Positions 25,101 to 35,387 of a stretch of DNA of 64,000 nt are shown in pieces. The position numbers and the translations under genes are program-made. Below the pieces are notes generated by a model. It saw nothing but the letters and a program-made list of their open reading frames with translations. It was not told the DNA's origin and made no database searches. Within the stretch, counting starts at the first letter, position 1. Each line of letters begins with the position of its first letter. The stretch is from Rhyacophila brunnea (lineage: Eukaryota > Arthropoda > Insecta > Trichoptera > Rhyacophilidae), in NCBI GenBank assembly GCA_022495005.1, contig JAGYXB010002029.1, positions 372,001-436,000 of the forward strand, written 5' to 3'.

Positions 25101-28100
25101 TTCTGTAGGGCACTTTAAAAGTCTGTTTTTTCTTTACCGAACTGCGTTTAAATTGCAATATAGGACTGGTGGATGTTTCAGAAGAGGCATCGGTAACTTT
25201 TACTGGAGAATTTGACCCGGCTTCTACTTTAAAAGCAGTATCTTCATCCGCAAGGAATGCCATAGCACAATCAGATATCTCTTGAGTTAATCCAACAAAA
25301 GAAGAAGACATACATTGTTTTTTTGCCGGCTTTTCAATTTCTGAACCAGAATTAATCTGTCCATGTTTAGAATATTTTCTTTTGCCTAAAGTCGGACGTA
25401 AAAAGTCATTTTCACATTCAATTATGGCATCAATTGATTGGTCTTTCAAAGGGATGTATGTCTGTTTAAATTTTTCTGTTCTTAATCTTCTAGTATCAAT
25501 TGCATCAGAAAATATATCAGTGGAGTCGAAAATTTGCTCAGGAGAATTTATTACTCCTGACAAAAAGTCATCATATGTTTTCATGGTTTTCTTAGCCAAT
25601 GAACCTAAACTTGGCACAGCTGCTTTATTATTTTTGGGGGATTCATGAGATATTTTGACCTTTTTCTTATCAGGTATTGTAAAATCATTATCAAAGTCAC
25701 TACTTTTAATCTTCTGCGTACGGGATTTAGTCAAGATATCGCTGCTATTTTTAAAATTTGACTTTGATTCATCAATACATTGTCGGTCATTATTGACATC
25801 TTGGAATACGATTCTTGCCTTTGACATAGCTTGTTCAGATACAGTGACTTTTTTTGAACTGGCTGTCATGAATCCACAAAAGGACCCTTTTGCCATTATA
25901 TCTTCAACTTCTCTACTCGACTGTTTTACAGGTACTTCTCCGCAATCAATGTTATCAAATATATTTGTTACTGCACTGAGTGCTTTCTTAGACACCTCAA
26001 TTTTTTTATTATTAGCTGTTTGGAATCCAGCAAATATATTATTAGAAACTGTTTCATCTATTGTATCTGACGCAAAAATGTCTTCAGGATCAAGATTAGA
26101 TTGAGGCATCATGCTGTCACCTTTATCACCATTAGCAATATCTTTGAAGATACTCTTGGCTGCACTGATGGCTTCACTCGATACTGCAATCGTTTTGTTA
26201 TTTGCAGTTTGAAATCCCACAAATTTATTTGTGAATTTTTCTCCATTGTCAACCGATTTAAAACCAAATATATCATCATCTCCAAGAATTTTACCTTTTT
26301 CGATATCTCGTGGACCATGAATATTGTTAAATATACTTTTTGCTGCATTAATTGCTTCACTTGAGACTGGAATAGTTTTGTTACTCGCAGTTTGAAATCC
26401 TTCAAATTTATTGTTGGGAATGACTTCTTTCATAGGCAATTTAAAACCAAATATTTCATCATCTACTTCGTCATCGATATCCTTTGTACAATTGATATCG
26501 TTAAATATACTTCTTGCTGCATTAATTGCTTTATTTGAGACACAAATAGTTTTGTTACTTGCAGTCTGAAATCCTTGAAATTTTTGAGGAGGAAATTCTT
26601 CATTTTTCAAAGATTTCATTTGACATAGATTATCATCATCCACATAAGATTGTGGCACCATGTTTTCCCCATTATCAATATCTTTAAAAATACTTTTTGC
26701 TGCATTGATTGCTTTATTCGAGACACTAATAGTTTTGTTACTCGCAGTCTGAAATCCTTCAAATTTTCGAGGAAGGCATTCTTCATTCTTTGAAGATTTC
26801 ATTTGATATGGATCATCACCATCTGAATCAGGCTGTTTTATCACGATGTTATCACTATTATCAAGATCTTTAAAAATAATTTTTGCTGCATTGATTGTTT
26901 TATTCGAGACACTAATACTTTTGTTACTCGCAGTCTGAAATCCTTGAAATTTATGAGGAGGAAATTCTTCACTCTTCAAAGATTTCGTTTGACATAGATT
27001 ATCGTCATCCACATGAGATTGTGGCACCATGTTTTCAGAATTATCAATATCTTTAAAAATAATTTTTGCTGCATTGATTGCTTTATTCAAGACACTAATA
27101 TTTTTGTTACTCGCAGTCTGAAATCCTTGAAAGTTTCGAGGAAGGCATTCTTCATTCTTCAAAGATTTCATTTTACATAGACTGTCATCTTCCACATAAA
27201 ATTGTAGAACCATGTTTTCCCCATTATCAATATCTTTAAAAATACTTTTTGCTGCATTGATTGCTTTATTCGAGACACTAATAGTTTTGTTACTCGCAGT
27301 CTGAAATCCTTCAAATTTTCGAGGAAGGCATTCTTCATTCTTTGAAGATTTCATTTGATATGGATCACCACCATCTGAATCAGGCTGTTTTATCACGATG
27401 TTATCACTATTATCAAGATCTTTAAAAATAAGTTTTGCTGTATTGATTGCTTTATTCGAGATATGAATAGTTTTGTTACCTGCTGTTTGAAATCCCTCTA
27501 ATTTGTCAGTGGGAAAGATTTTTTTTTCAGTAGAGCTAATACCAAATATGTTACAATCTTTCACAACAGTGTCCTTTTCAATATCTGTTTTATCACTAAT
27601 ACCTTTAAATATACTTTGAGCGGCATTAATTGCTTTACTTGAAACAGGAATATTTTTATTACTTGCAGTCAGGAATCCGTCAAATTTACTAATCTGAAAT
27701 TCTTCTCTTGTGACACGGCTCATTGCAAATATTTCTTGGTCAGCAATAGTATTCGGTACAGTACTTCTCCCAATATCCGTATTTTCTTTATTATTAGCTG
27801 TCAGAAGTCCCTGACAATTATTCATGGGTAAAGCAATTCTCTCCGCAGAATTCATCCCAAATATGTCATCATCTTCTAAAGCATTGTCTCCTGAAACATC
27901 TTTTGTGACGTCAATATCTTTAAAGATAGTTCTTGCAAAATTTACTACTTTACTTGAGACTAGAATAGATTTATTACTGGCAGTTTGGAAACCCTCAAAT
28001 TTTTTTGAACGGAGGACTTCTTTTTCAATGACATTAATACATAAAATGTCATTGTTTCCAACAACGTTGCTGTCAATATTTTTAAATATACTTCTTGCAG

Positions 28101-31100
28101 CATTCATTGCTTTATCGGGGATCATTATAGTTTTATTACTCAGCATATTTTTATTAGGAATCGGATCATCATTCTGAAAATTCATTCCAAATATGTCATC
28201 ATCTTCAGGAAAAAGGTCTTCTTCGACATCTTTTCGAGTGTCAATATCTTTAAACACATTTTTAGCCGTATTTATGGCTTCGGCCGATACTTGAATCGTT
28301 TTATTACTTGCAGTTTGAAATCCTTCAAACTTTTTCATGGGAAATTTTGATTTCATTCCAAAAATCTTATCATTTCCTAAATCTTCAACAGCTTTTGCTT
28401 TCCCATCAATATTTTTATTACTGACAGTTTGAAATACTTTAAAATTATTTGATGAACTAGTTTGAGTTGTATCTGTGTTCTTCTCAATTGACAGTTTATC
28501 TCCTGAAACATCTCTGTTGCAAATATCTCCAACTAACTTACTAGCAGATGCAACAGTTATGATGTCTACATCTCTATTTACATCTACAATTCCAGTAAGT
28601 TGCTTTGCCAGACAATTATTATTATCCCATTGACTAGTTCCAAAAAAATCTTCATTGAAATCAAATTCATTTGACCTGTTTTGAACAGTATCAATATCAT
28701 TAAATATATTTCTTGCAGAATTTATGGAAATTGGTATCGGCTTCTTACTAGCTGTATAGAAGCTTAAAAATTTGTCTGTTGATTTTTCATGAATTTTAAA
28801 ACTGTTCCCATGACAAGATTTATTTGGCTGCTTTGCTCTATAGTTGCTAATACTTTGATTATCACTCTTCTCATCTGTTATTTTAAGATTTTCTTCATTA
28901 GACATTTCAGAAACTTTATTATTCAACTGTATTATATTAAATGTCGGACTGTTGACAACATTCATAATTTCTGGGTTAATAAGAGATTTTTTAGATATAT
29001 TTTTGACTGCTTCAATATCCACATTAAAATCTGTACTTGTAGTATTAATAATTCCACAATTTGACGTTGATAATTGATTATTTGTAAAACTTGATTCAAA
29101 TAAGCTATCATCGATAAAATTCACATTTTTATTGTCATTGTTAGAATTTTGGAAGACATTCTTTACTTTATTCATATTGTCATTTATCATTTGTATTTCT
29201 TTATTGCTTGGAAAACCGTCATTACTAACAGGCAAAGACTTCTCGAGGATTGAATCCGACTCAAAAAGTTCTATCGCCTGATTCAAAATGCCTTTTTGTT
29301 TATTTTTCCTCTTGAGCTCAGCTACATCAAAGGTATCACTAGATCTGTTTTGTTCAGTTTGCGATATAGCTTCATTAAATTTCAACATTTTATCTTCAAA
29401 GGGAATCTCCTTATTTAAATCTTTAAAAATACCAACAGCTGCTTTCAAAGCTTTGTCAGAAACGGGTATCACTTTGTTACTGGCAGTACAAAACCCTTTA
29501 AAGTTGTTCACAGATGATTGTTTCTTGTTAAAGTCATTTCTTGCAGTATTGACACCTTTGGTGGAATTAGACATAACTTCATTGTCAGGAGTATTACACT
29601 CTTGGATATTATTGTCGAGTAGCAAATTGTCGAAATTACTTCCAAACAATTCATCTTCTGAAAAGAGACTATTTATTTTACCTTTTTCTTCTTCGTCAAT
29701 GTTTTGAAACACAGCTTTGGCAGCATTCATTGCCATATTTGATATTTTAATGTCTTTATTACTGGCAGTTTGAAACCCTTTAGAATTTATAATGCGTAAT
29801 TTATTTTCTTCGGTTTCAGAATGTATCCTTAAAGCACTTTCATTATCCCTTTTCAAATCTGGTGTTAGTTCACTTTCATTTTTGTCATTTAAAAAATTAC
29901 TGCCATTTTTAAAATTTTCCGAAATATCCACAGTTTCATGAAAACTGTTCATGTCTTTGTCTTTTAAAGAAGTGCCTGTATTACAGTCGAAGACTTCTTC
30001 TTCAAAATTGCATGTTGCAGTTGTGCAAAGAGACGTAATACTAACAGATAGATGACTTGAGTCAACACTGTTAACTACTTCTTTTTCATTGCAAACGGTG
30101 GCTTCGGGTGGACCAACTTTAGTTAAATTTTCATTCGAATTTTTGTCATTGATTTGTGACAAAAATATTGGACTGAGAGTGATATTTTCATCACTAAATA
30201 CACTTGATTTGTCATCTAGTCTTCCTTCACAAAGGTCTGATGGAATCCTTTCATGTATGGCTACATTCTTTAACTCCTCAATGAACAGATTCCGAGATGG
30301 TCTGACTCGTTTCTTGGATTTGAATCCGGGAGTATTAGAACCTTCTAACGTATTGTCATCTTTCGGCACAGTTACAGTCTGCTCAAAATTACTTCTTTGC
30401 AGATTTTTATTCTTGTAACTTAACATTGATTTCATAGACGCTGCCTGTGAAACAATTATAGGACTCGGAGGACGGTCATCATCATCAGAAAAATGTTCCA
30501 GATCCAGTAAATTAATAAAACCAGAGTTACTTGTTTCTTCTTCTTTAACTTTTTTTTCTTTGTAAGCCAAAGCATCACATTTGTCTTCTTGAATTTGACT
30601 AGTTCCACTATTGATACTGGAGCAAAAGCTTTCCCAATCATCAGCATTCACCACAGCAATCGGTGAAATAATTATGATATCATCAATATATTCTTTCGAA
30701 GACGATTCAGTTACAATATCCATCCCGACATTTTTATTTGGAGATGTGTTAATATTTAACAAATCTGTCAAATACATTTTTTTATCCACTGTTTCCTTGG
30801 GTGGGATTTGATGAATATTTTCATCTATACCCTTTAAGTTGCCATTTGTATTTTTAGGAATTTGAGACATTGAATCACTCTCTGAAGGCATATATTCTGT
30901 CAATGGTTCCTCTTCTTCGGAATATAATTTGTAGGGATCTTTTTTGTTATCTATAACAGTCATTAATGGACTAAAATCTTGATTAACTGTGTGAAAGATA
31001 TTGAGAGCATTCTTTGCAGCATCATCAGATATATTTATTCTTTTATTACTAGCTGTTGTAAAACCACCGAAAGAAACGTCACTTTTATGGATAATTGATA

Positions 31101-32205
31101 GTTTATCATTACTATGTGCATTTATTTGACTGGTAAAAGCATTATTCAATTCATTACATATTATAATATTAGCTTTTTTGTTAATGGGAATTTTTTGTAT
31201 TGGGTTATGAATTTCATACAACTCTGATTCACCAATATTACTTTGGGTCATAGTTCTGTCAGGTATAATAACATTTCCAATGGAAGGTTTAAGAACTTTT
31301 CCAATTATGTTTATATTAGATTGCGGTTTATTAATGACGGAATTATTGGCATGACATTTTTTCCTAACTCTTGGTGATTTTATAACTAATGTTGGCATTT
31401 TAAATATTGTTTTATCATTTAAGCTTTCCGCGCTATCGAGTGTTGAAGCATTATTAATTAATCCTGAGTTTTTATGAACCACTGAAGAATCAGTCTTGAA
31501 GACATTGTCCGTGACTTCCTTGTTATGAAATAATTCTCTTCGATCATCAGGTATCTCAGTAAATGGCTCATGAAATGAATCATTTAAATCACACGTCTGT
31601 GTCATTTCGTTGCAGCTCATCAAATTCAAAATGGCATCTGCGTTATCAGCTAACGTCGCCAATTGCGTATTACAGCCCCACTGCGATTCAAACTTATGCA
31701 CATTATCAGTAACATATGGATTGTCTTGACCAACATCTTCTTTATAGTCACAGAATTCTTGACTAAGTGTATTAAATGTCACAAAATCTTGTTCTCTTTT
31801 ACTATGCGATAGAGCTGCTTCCATTTTTCTTTTATCGACTTTTATAGAAGAAGTGTTACATTCTAATAAACTGACTTTGTCAACTAATTCTTTCATAATA
31901 AAAGTTACATTTTTTTTGGCGGCCAAATTACTTTTAGAACTCTTTTTATTTTGTATTGACTGCGTAGATTCTTGTTCCTTAAAGAGATACTTCAATTTCG
32001 CGTATTTTGAAATAGTTTCATCATCTTTTACCATCGATTCGTCTATGGAAAGATCTCGTTCTAATTTTGAAATATTTAAAACTTGCGCTGAGTGACTGTG
32101 TGAGGTCTGTGCATTTTCTATGGTTAAAGTTTCATCAAATTTCAAACAGCTTGGAAAAGATTCATTGTCACTGATATCTGAACAAATTAAATTATCTTCA
32201 TCCAT
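14958..32205 (-). CDS. BRCA2: BRCA2 homologue, complete coding region, six exons
   Basis: BRCA2 loads RAD51 onto single-stranded DNA in homologous recombination in the nucleus. Exons join as 32205-24419, 23270-23081, 19830-19632, 18965-18739, 17657-17353 and 16170-14958. All have GT-AG borders and compatible phases, giving 3306 residues, close to the vertebrate length and far longer than the Drosophila protein. About 20 BRC repeats span residues ~375-2135. The helical domain (GWILNHIKWIIWKLASYERS) is at ~2505-2590, OB1 at ~2590-2720, the tower helices and OB2 at ~2725-2900, and OB3 at ~2905-3090. A disordered tail ends VYSPPLSLD. The ATG at 32205 is chosen because the in-frame GTG at 32214 is not a normal eukaryotic start. 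No stop or frameshift interrupts it. Confidence 0.95.
16400..17055. mobile_element. hAT element, family C, in BRCA2 intron 5
   Basis: A perfect 8-bp target duplication GTAATGAG (16392-16399 and 17056-17063) flanks termini TAGGGAATCCAATC and GATTAGATTCCCTA. Subterminal regions are filled with palindromic ATCCCGGGAT-type motifs on both sides, typical of transposase-binding arrays. Length is 656 bp with no transposase frame. It sits wholly inside the intron between coding exons 5 and 6. Confidence 0.85.
17353..17657 (-). CDS. BRCA2: BRCA2 coding exon 5: tower and OB2
   Basis: 305 bp, residues 2802-2902 plus two bases. The helical tower segment (LRDAMSRRSAELRDQIDTRV) is followed by the OB2 strand motif MLTLWRPDEGITHVVREGAY, the counterpart of the family's conserved Trp-Arg-Pro. 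The acceptor is TTTTCAG and the donor ATTAG|GTTAGT. The tower arm looks shorter than in mammals. Confidence 0.9.
18225..18400 (-). pseudogene. possible FLYWCH-type zinc-finger relic in BRCA2 intron 4
   Basis: An open stretch encodes LYLDGAHFWYSSVKRGGTHV then IWKRSLVDECECC. The spacing of Gly-aromatic, Gly...Trp and Cys-x-Cys residues resembles FLYWCH domains common in insect transposon-derived proteins. It is short, lacks flanking domain sequence and has no splice context, so it is a relic at best. Confidence 0.3.
18739..18965 (-). CDS. BRCA2: BRCA2 coding exon 4: OB1 end and start of OB2/tower helix
   Basis: 227 bp, residues 2726-2801. It is largely helical and charged (KIESEIQSRVEILYSQAEKD), followed by KATATGEELAMMMESAMDPQ, matching the stretch that leads from OB1 into OB2 and the tower. 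The acceptor is CTTTCAG|TT, completing the split Val codon; the donor is ATG|GTAATA, phase 0. Confidence 0.9.
19632..19830 (-). CDS. BRCA2: BRCA2 coding exon 3: OB1 fold, second part
   Basis: 199 bp, residues 2660-2725 plus one base. LKIHANGCRRVRYFEKLG and ILKVYPPLHIEKLPSG fit the rest of OB1, where the family has a conserved Leu-Lys-Ile, an aromatic-Lys-Leu-Gly and a Tyr-Pro. The acceptor is TTTCCTTCAG and the donor ACAG|GTATTA. It is separated from exon 2 by a 3.25-kb intron containing the copia element; phase and homology both require it. Confidence 0.9.
20280..20384. repeat. inverted repeat beside the copia 5' end
   Basis: GTTTTATTCTCACACG at about 20280 is inverted as CGCGTGAGAATAAAAC at about 20367-20382, with an inner GGCAA/TTGCC hairpin. 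It may be a roughly 100-bp MITE. It directly abuts the 5'-truncated gag sequence and no copia LTR precedes it. Confidence 0.5.
20385..20750 (+). pseudogene. copia gag fragment
   Basis: The frame starts in the middle of gag with SDSQLEFIKNCDTT and continues KMLRKLDEIHS, then YATVDDFFLDFEKTCNEYVN and LIKALPSSYS, typical of the copia-type Gag (UBN2) region. It has no authentic start codon. At about 20745-20750 it meets integrase C-terminal sequence in a different frame, across an AAAATTAAAAATT tract, so the junction deletes the nucleocapsid, protease and most of integrase. Confidence 0.8.
20724..22715 (+). CDS. copia Pol remainder: integrase C-terminus, reverse transcriptase, RNase H
   Basis: A 663-codon open frame. 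YGSRVFVRIPEINRKKWDDK and VGYTHFGYRVL are the integrase C-terminal region; an acidic linker follows. Reverse transcriptase motifs are in order: WRAAMDSEI, KWIFKRK, DQMDVETAFLNG (first Asp), LYGLRESALAWY, and the catalytic VFVDDLL (FVDD box). RNase H is seen at VDSDYAGD, STSGYAIRLNG, AEYIALSEA, EDNSGAVAIA and KHIEIQFHYV. The frame is intact despite the upstream deletion, suggesting a young insertion. It cannot transpose by itself, lacking protease and integrase core. Confidence 0.88.
   Translation: MSNQKLKIYGSRVFVRIPEINRKKWDDKSQIGVLVGYTHFGYRVLVKNKVIEARHVQVIEKSTRLICLENQTNENTFEGNNESQNRVNIDLNEQGSESKLSQSDNEREDNNDNEVFVENEQASESVKVKTRRVSAREKKTVERYGNPLAHCIYVNYINANAPSTYEEAITSKDSDHWRAAMDSEINCQNKNKTWRLVEKPTDKKIIDVKWIFKRKSDDTYKARLVVRGFQQREHLENVYSPVGKMLTFKILVSYCTTNNLFIDQMDVETAFLNGPVKSEVYIYQPKGYQKEKNKVCKLEKALYGLRESALAWYETFDEYVKKLDFKRSEYDNCLYVKTENKESIYLLVFVDDLLICGKDKLKIDLIKKSLMERFTMKDLNEVKSYIGIEIDYNKDQNNMKLSQTKYIESLASKYQLENSKLYETPVETNLKIDQAIETDESIKYRNLIGELLYISSGTRPDIAYSVNYLSRFQNCYDKTHYKYAMRILKYLLKTKDLKLRYGKNEKNDKIDCYVDSDYAGDNIDRKSTSGYAIRLNGNLIFWKSKKQNVVTKCSTFAEYIALSEAVTEILFVRNICNESFDLKVNTPIKIHEDNSGAVAIAKFGNFTKNSKHIEIQFHYVNEHYQNKTIDIVKVDSKNNIADIFTKALDKTSFLENRQRLKLI
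22754..23040 (+). repeat. copia 3' LTR
   Basis: It begins TGTTGATGTATAGCC straight after the purine tract and ends GTTGATAATTTAACA, so it is TG...CA bounded and about 287 bp. A matching 5' LTR was not found between 19100 and 20400. Its end lies about 40 bases from the exon-2 donor of BRCA2. Confidence 0.6.
23081..23270 (-). CDS. BRCA2: BRCA2 coding exon 2: OB1 fold, first part
   Basis: 190 bp, residues 2596-2659. It carries the OB1 signature FEIELTDGWYCVIATID and LLVYGAEL, which in the family form the ssDNA-binding OB barrel and its DSS1-contacting edge. The acceptor is TTTGCAG before 23270 and the donor GAG|GTAATC after 23081. The 3' LTR of a copia element ends only about 40 bases into the following intron. 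Confidence 0.93.
23271..24418 (-). other. BRCA2 intron 1 (coding numbering), AT-rich
   Basis: The 1148-bp intron between coding exons 1 and 2 shows no repeat or gene that I recognise. The minus-strand open frame at 24014-24256 is AT-rich and has no splice support. Confidence 0.5.
24419..32205 (-). CDS. BRCA2: BRCA2 coding exon 1: N-terminus, BRC repeats, helical domain
   Basis: One uninterrupted 7787-bp exon encodes residues 1-2595 plus two bases. It holds an acidic, Ser/Asn-rich N-terminus, then the BRC array, then a spacer with basic, nuclear-localisation-like patches (KRKYSKHG, KKKQTFK). It ends in the DSS1-binding helical domain and the first strands of OB1 (LRRILEKDDVANRRMILCVS). The donor is AG|GTAAGA at 24418. 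A human-like single giant exon is retained. Coding bias is AT-rich like the genome. The many open frames on the opposite strand are shadows. Confidence 0.95.
25800..31080 (-). repeat. BRCA2: BRC repeat array, ~20 units
   Basis: The unit consensus is FxGFQTASNKxIxVSxxAxxxAKxIFKDID. The FxTA core, which inserts Phe and Ala into RAD51 pockets, is kept in most units; the second (LFDE-type) site reads IFKDI. I count about 17 clear units, starting with GGFTTASNKRINIS near 31075 and ending with CGFMTASSKKVTVS near 25860. At least three are degenerate: FKVFQTVSNKNI, MLSNKTIMIPDKA and GLLTANNKEN. Spacing is irregular outside but about 61 residues in the central block (26380-27500), where units are nearly identical. 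Confidence 0.9.
26570..27480 (-). repeat. BRCA2: higher-order duplication of three BRC units
   Basis: The block around 26761-26880 recurs at 27313-27430 with only a few differences, an offset of 552 bp, which is 184 codons or three BRC units. The linkers are diagnostic: DPYQMKSSKNEECLPRK occurs in both, preceded by IVIKQPDSDG. The near identity points to recent unequal exchange or gene conversion, and it marks a region prone to assembly collapse. Confidence 0.85.
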
Positions 32206-32303
32206 TGTGAACACAACTAAGTATCACAATCTGAATAATTTATTTTTAGAATTTTATTCTACAATTAAATTTTATGTATCTATACATCAATTGCATTTGT
32301 ATC
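32206..32303 (-). other. BRCA2: BRCA2 probable 5' UTR, start of the translated exon
   Basis: On the minus strand a pyrimidine-rich acceptor, GTTTCTTTTTTATTTCAG, ends at 32304, giving about 98 bases of leader before the ATG. A weaker acceptor, TTATTCAG, ends at 32231. A possible upstream donor, GATAAG|GTTAGT, lies at 33528-33527, which would make a non-coding first exon at about 33528-33620. Confidence 0.4.
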
Positions 32304-34198
32304 CTGAAATAAAAAAGAAACATTAGTGATATTGTGGGAATAGAAAGCCCTCAAAAGTTAACAAATAAGTATCGCTATGCTATAATTTGGGTTTTGGTAC
32401 TTGTGTATTTTATGGTCTGATTAACTTCAGCATATATGCATGGGTAATTTATTGGACCAGCTACACGATAACATGGACACGCTACCAGTTACAGAGACTT
32501 AAAACTCAGACTGCAGACCCGGTGTTTGTTGAGTGGACTGTTTGGACATGAGTAAGTGATGCAGTGAAATACGGAACATCCACTGCAGCAGCAACGAGGC
32601 GTGATAAGATGATTGTCGTACTGGGGACAAGCTGTATATATGTACATCACCCGACAAAAAGAATATGCAATGAGATGGGCTACATGCTGCGTACCTCATA
32701 TTCCCTGTTCATGTACCGCCCACGCAGTGTACCACTCACTGTTCCCTGCCAATTACCTCACTGCGGTTCTTACTTCCGCAGCAGGATACTCGCATTGATT
32801 TCTCATGTTTGGTCTGCAAGTGGTTGTTGTGTGCATGCAGTTCAGTCGGAAGTGTTAGAGTTTGGTTTTTTTTTGTTTCATGTTTTGACATTTCACTAAG
32901 AATATCAAATTCTGTTTTTGCAGTTGATAGTATGATTATTTGGACATATAACAGGTCCATTATGTTAGCCATACAAACAGGGCTATAGAGCGCGCACTTG
33001 GTTTTTATGTATACATTCGAACATTATATTATTTGGACTATGTTTACTAGGAAATACAAAACAATTCTATGATAATGTATAAACATCAGAAAAATCAAAA
33101 CATCGAACATGTTTATAGTTCGTATTTTGGTGGAAAATAGAAGTAAATCATGCAATGCTTGTACACTTTATTTATTCTAAACCATTACTCAAATTATGTT
33201 TAAAAACAGACCAAATCAATATTTTTTTAGTCTGAAAAACAGTTCCTTAATTGGTGTGGTAAAAGTGCTATTAATTTATTACCTAATATTTTGGAACAGA
33301 ATTAATATATAATCCAAATAATAAATTTGTGGAGATTTCCGCTATATTCAACAATTATTACACCATGCTATTTAACAATATTTAACAATATACCTAGTTT
33401 GATTTGAATAAGAATATGGTATACTGTCAATGGTATTCTTGAAGGTTTACGAGAACTTAAAACATAATACATTTAACATTGTTATTATTGCTTGCTATAA
33501 AACTAGAAGAAAAATAACAGAACTAACCTTATCTTTTCGATACAGAACACATAGAACACACAGAATGGACGAAACACTTATTTAATTGAATATACTTGGC
33601 ACTTGTCAAAAAAATATCGTAATATTTCAATAGTTAAACATCCCAGATCTAAACAAGCAGAATATATTATTATCAACAATAAACAAACACAAAACTAAAT
33701 AATAGCTATGTTATGACTTATGACGTACTTATGGCTGACAGTTGTTTGAGTGTTGCCATAGACTAATATACATTAGTGTTGCTATCACTAATTTAACAAT
33801 AAGTGCGGGATTCAAAATTGTATTGTCTGGCTTATTTGAACACATTTCCTAAGCTTTCGATCCTCAGTTAGAAATGTTGAAGTAATAATTTATTATCGAT
33901 AATAAAAAGATTAAAGCACCATTAAAACCATTGATTAATACAAAGAAAAGTCATCAGAAATATTTATATCGAATACAAGCAAATAAAAAAATATGTATCT
34001 TAGTTTATTACTTGCATTCAAGTAAATTAATATAGGTACCTATACCTACTTACTAAATCTTATTTTAAGCTTATAAAAAGTAATTATTTGACTTTATAGA
34101 TTTTTGAAGCACTGATAAAATAGTTCAGATGTAAGAATTTAGTGTATTGTCCGATAAAATAGGTAACAATAGACCATGGGTTGTGGAACCAAAGATTC

Positions 34199-34236
<38 letters not shown>

Positions 34237-34984
34237 TTGGAAATACTAATAAAATGAATAGGTAGTAGGTATTATGGTATTATGACGATGACTGTTTCTG
34301 TAGGGGTATCTAATTAATATCCCTGCAAAATAATTTAAATAAAACATAGCTAAATATAAGATTTACTGCACCAAAGAGATTGGAGACTTTTACTGCACCA
34401 ACTTCATATTTTTTAGATGTTAATAATGATAATAATTTAGATTTCTATAATAACGATCACGCTAATTAGCAGGAATATAAGTATATTGATAGTACCTAAC
34501 AATAAATACCTACATACCTACCTAATAAAATAATTTTGGAGATGCAGAACATAAAATACTGCATAAATTTAACAAAATCATTATTTTCGCACAAGAGAGA
34601 GCTAACCGGCCCGTAAAGAGGTCAACAGCTAGCTTCACAGACTAAAACGACCCAGTACCAAAACGTCATATGTCTCAATACATGTTCACCTTGACCGCCT
34701 TAAAGTAATGTATACCTAGCGATCATCTTGCATGCAGGTATTTTTCTTTGAAAACACTGAGGCACGGTACAAAGAGAAAGTGAATTTAATGCACGTCCGC
34801 TTTAGTATGGAAATCGATACGACTATCAATATGCTGTAAAGTTTATTTTCGTTTGCGCAATTTTTGAATGAAAAGTGAAGTTTTCTTAGTGATGTATAAA
34901 ATACCAGTTACATTTCAATATCGTTAGTTACTAAAGGCCCGACGAAGACACAAGCCGATTCGATTCATAACTAAGAAATATACA
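32304..34984. other. BRCA2 upstream / intergenic region
   Basis: No coding exon is supported. A 400-bp GC-richer block at about 32460-32860 has open frames on both strands without family features and could be a decayed transposon. The rest is AT-rich. The (TAA)n tract at 34199 lies here. A putative BRCA2 5' exon and promoter would be near 33530-33700. Confidence 0.35.
34199..34237. repeat. (TAA)n microsatellite, ~13 units
   Basis: An uninterrupted run of TAA trinucleotides, directly read. Likely polymorphic in length. Confidence 0.9.
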
Positions 34985-35105
34985 ATCATAAATCGGCCGG
35001 TGTTCAAATTTAGAACTAAGGTCATCACAGAATAAGTATTGAATGATAATATGTCAAATATTAGCATGTGGCGCCCTCACTCAGCGGACAACTTATACTG
35101 GTGGA
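34985..35105 (+). repeat. dispersed repeat R2, copy 1
   Basis: About 120 bases recur at 57257-57380. Shared landmarks are TTCAAATTTAGAACTAA, TATTGAATGAT, and GCATGTGGCGCCCTCACTCA followed by a GACAACTT...ACTGGTGGAT stretch. Non-coding, family unknown. The two copies flank the secreted-protein gene. Confidence 0.7.
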
Positions 35106-35387
35106 TCTATAACCATGAATTTATACCATGATGATAATATTATGTAAGCGTACTTCGTAATTTAGGAAATTTCACACACGAATTATATCAGCCTACTTTA
35201 CTTATCAGTTCTATATAAAATTTGACTAGGCTTATAATGAAAGATTTATGATTAAATTATTTAATTACCCATACCTATAAAAAATCAAGTATCTTTGACA
35301 ATTATTATTAATGTATGCTATATCCTAAACCTTTAAAATTGCTTTAATGTAGACGATATATTCTCAATTATGACCAAAGAGTTCATC

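Noticed and set aside
25382..30811. Many plus-strand open frames of 60-149 codons opposite the BRCA2 large exon
   Set aside because: They are shadows of the repeat-rich BRCA2 coding strand and mirror its periodicity; none has family features.
32214..32214. Translation start of BRCA2 at 32214
   Set aside because: That codon is GTG; the first in-frame ATG is at 32205, so the latter was used.
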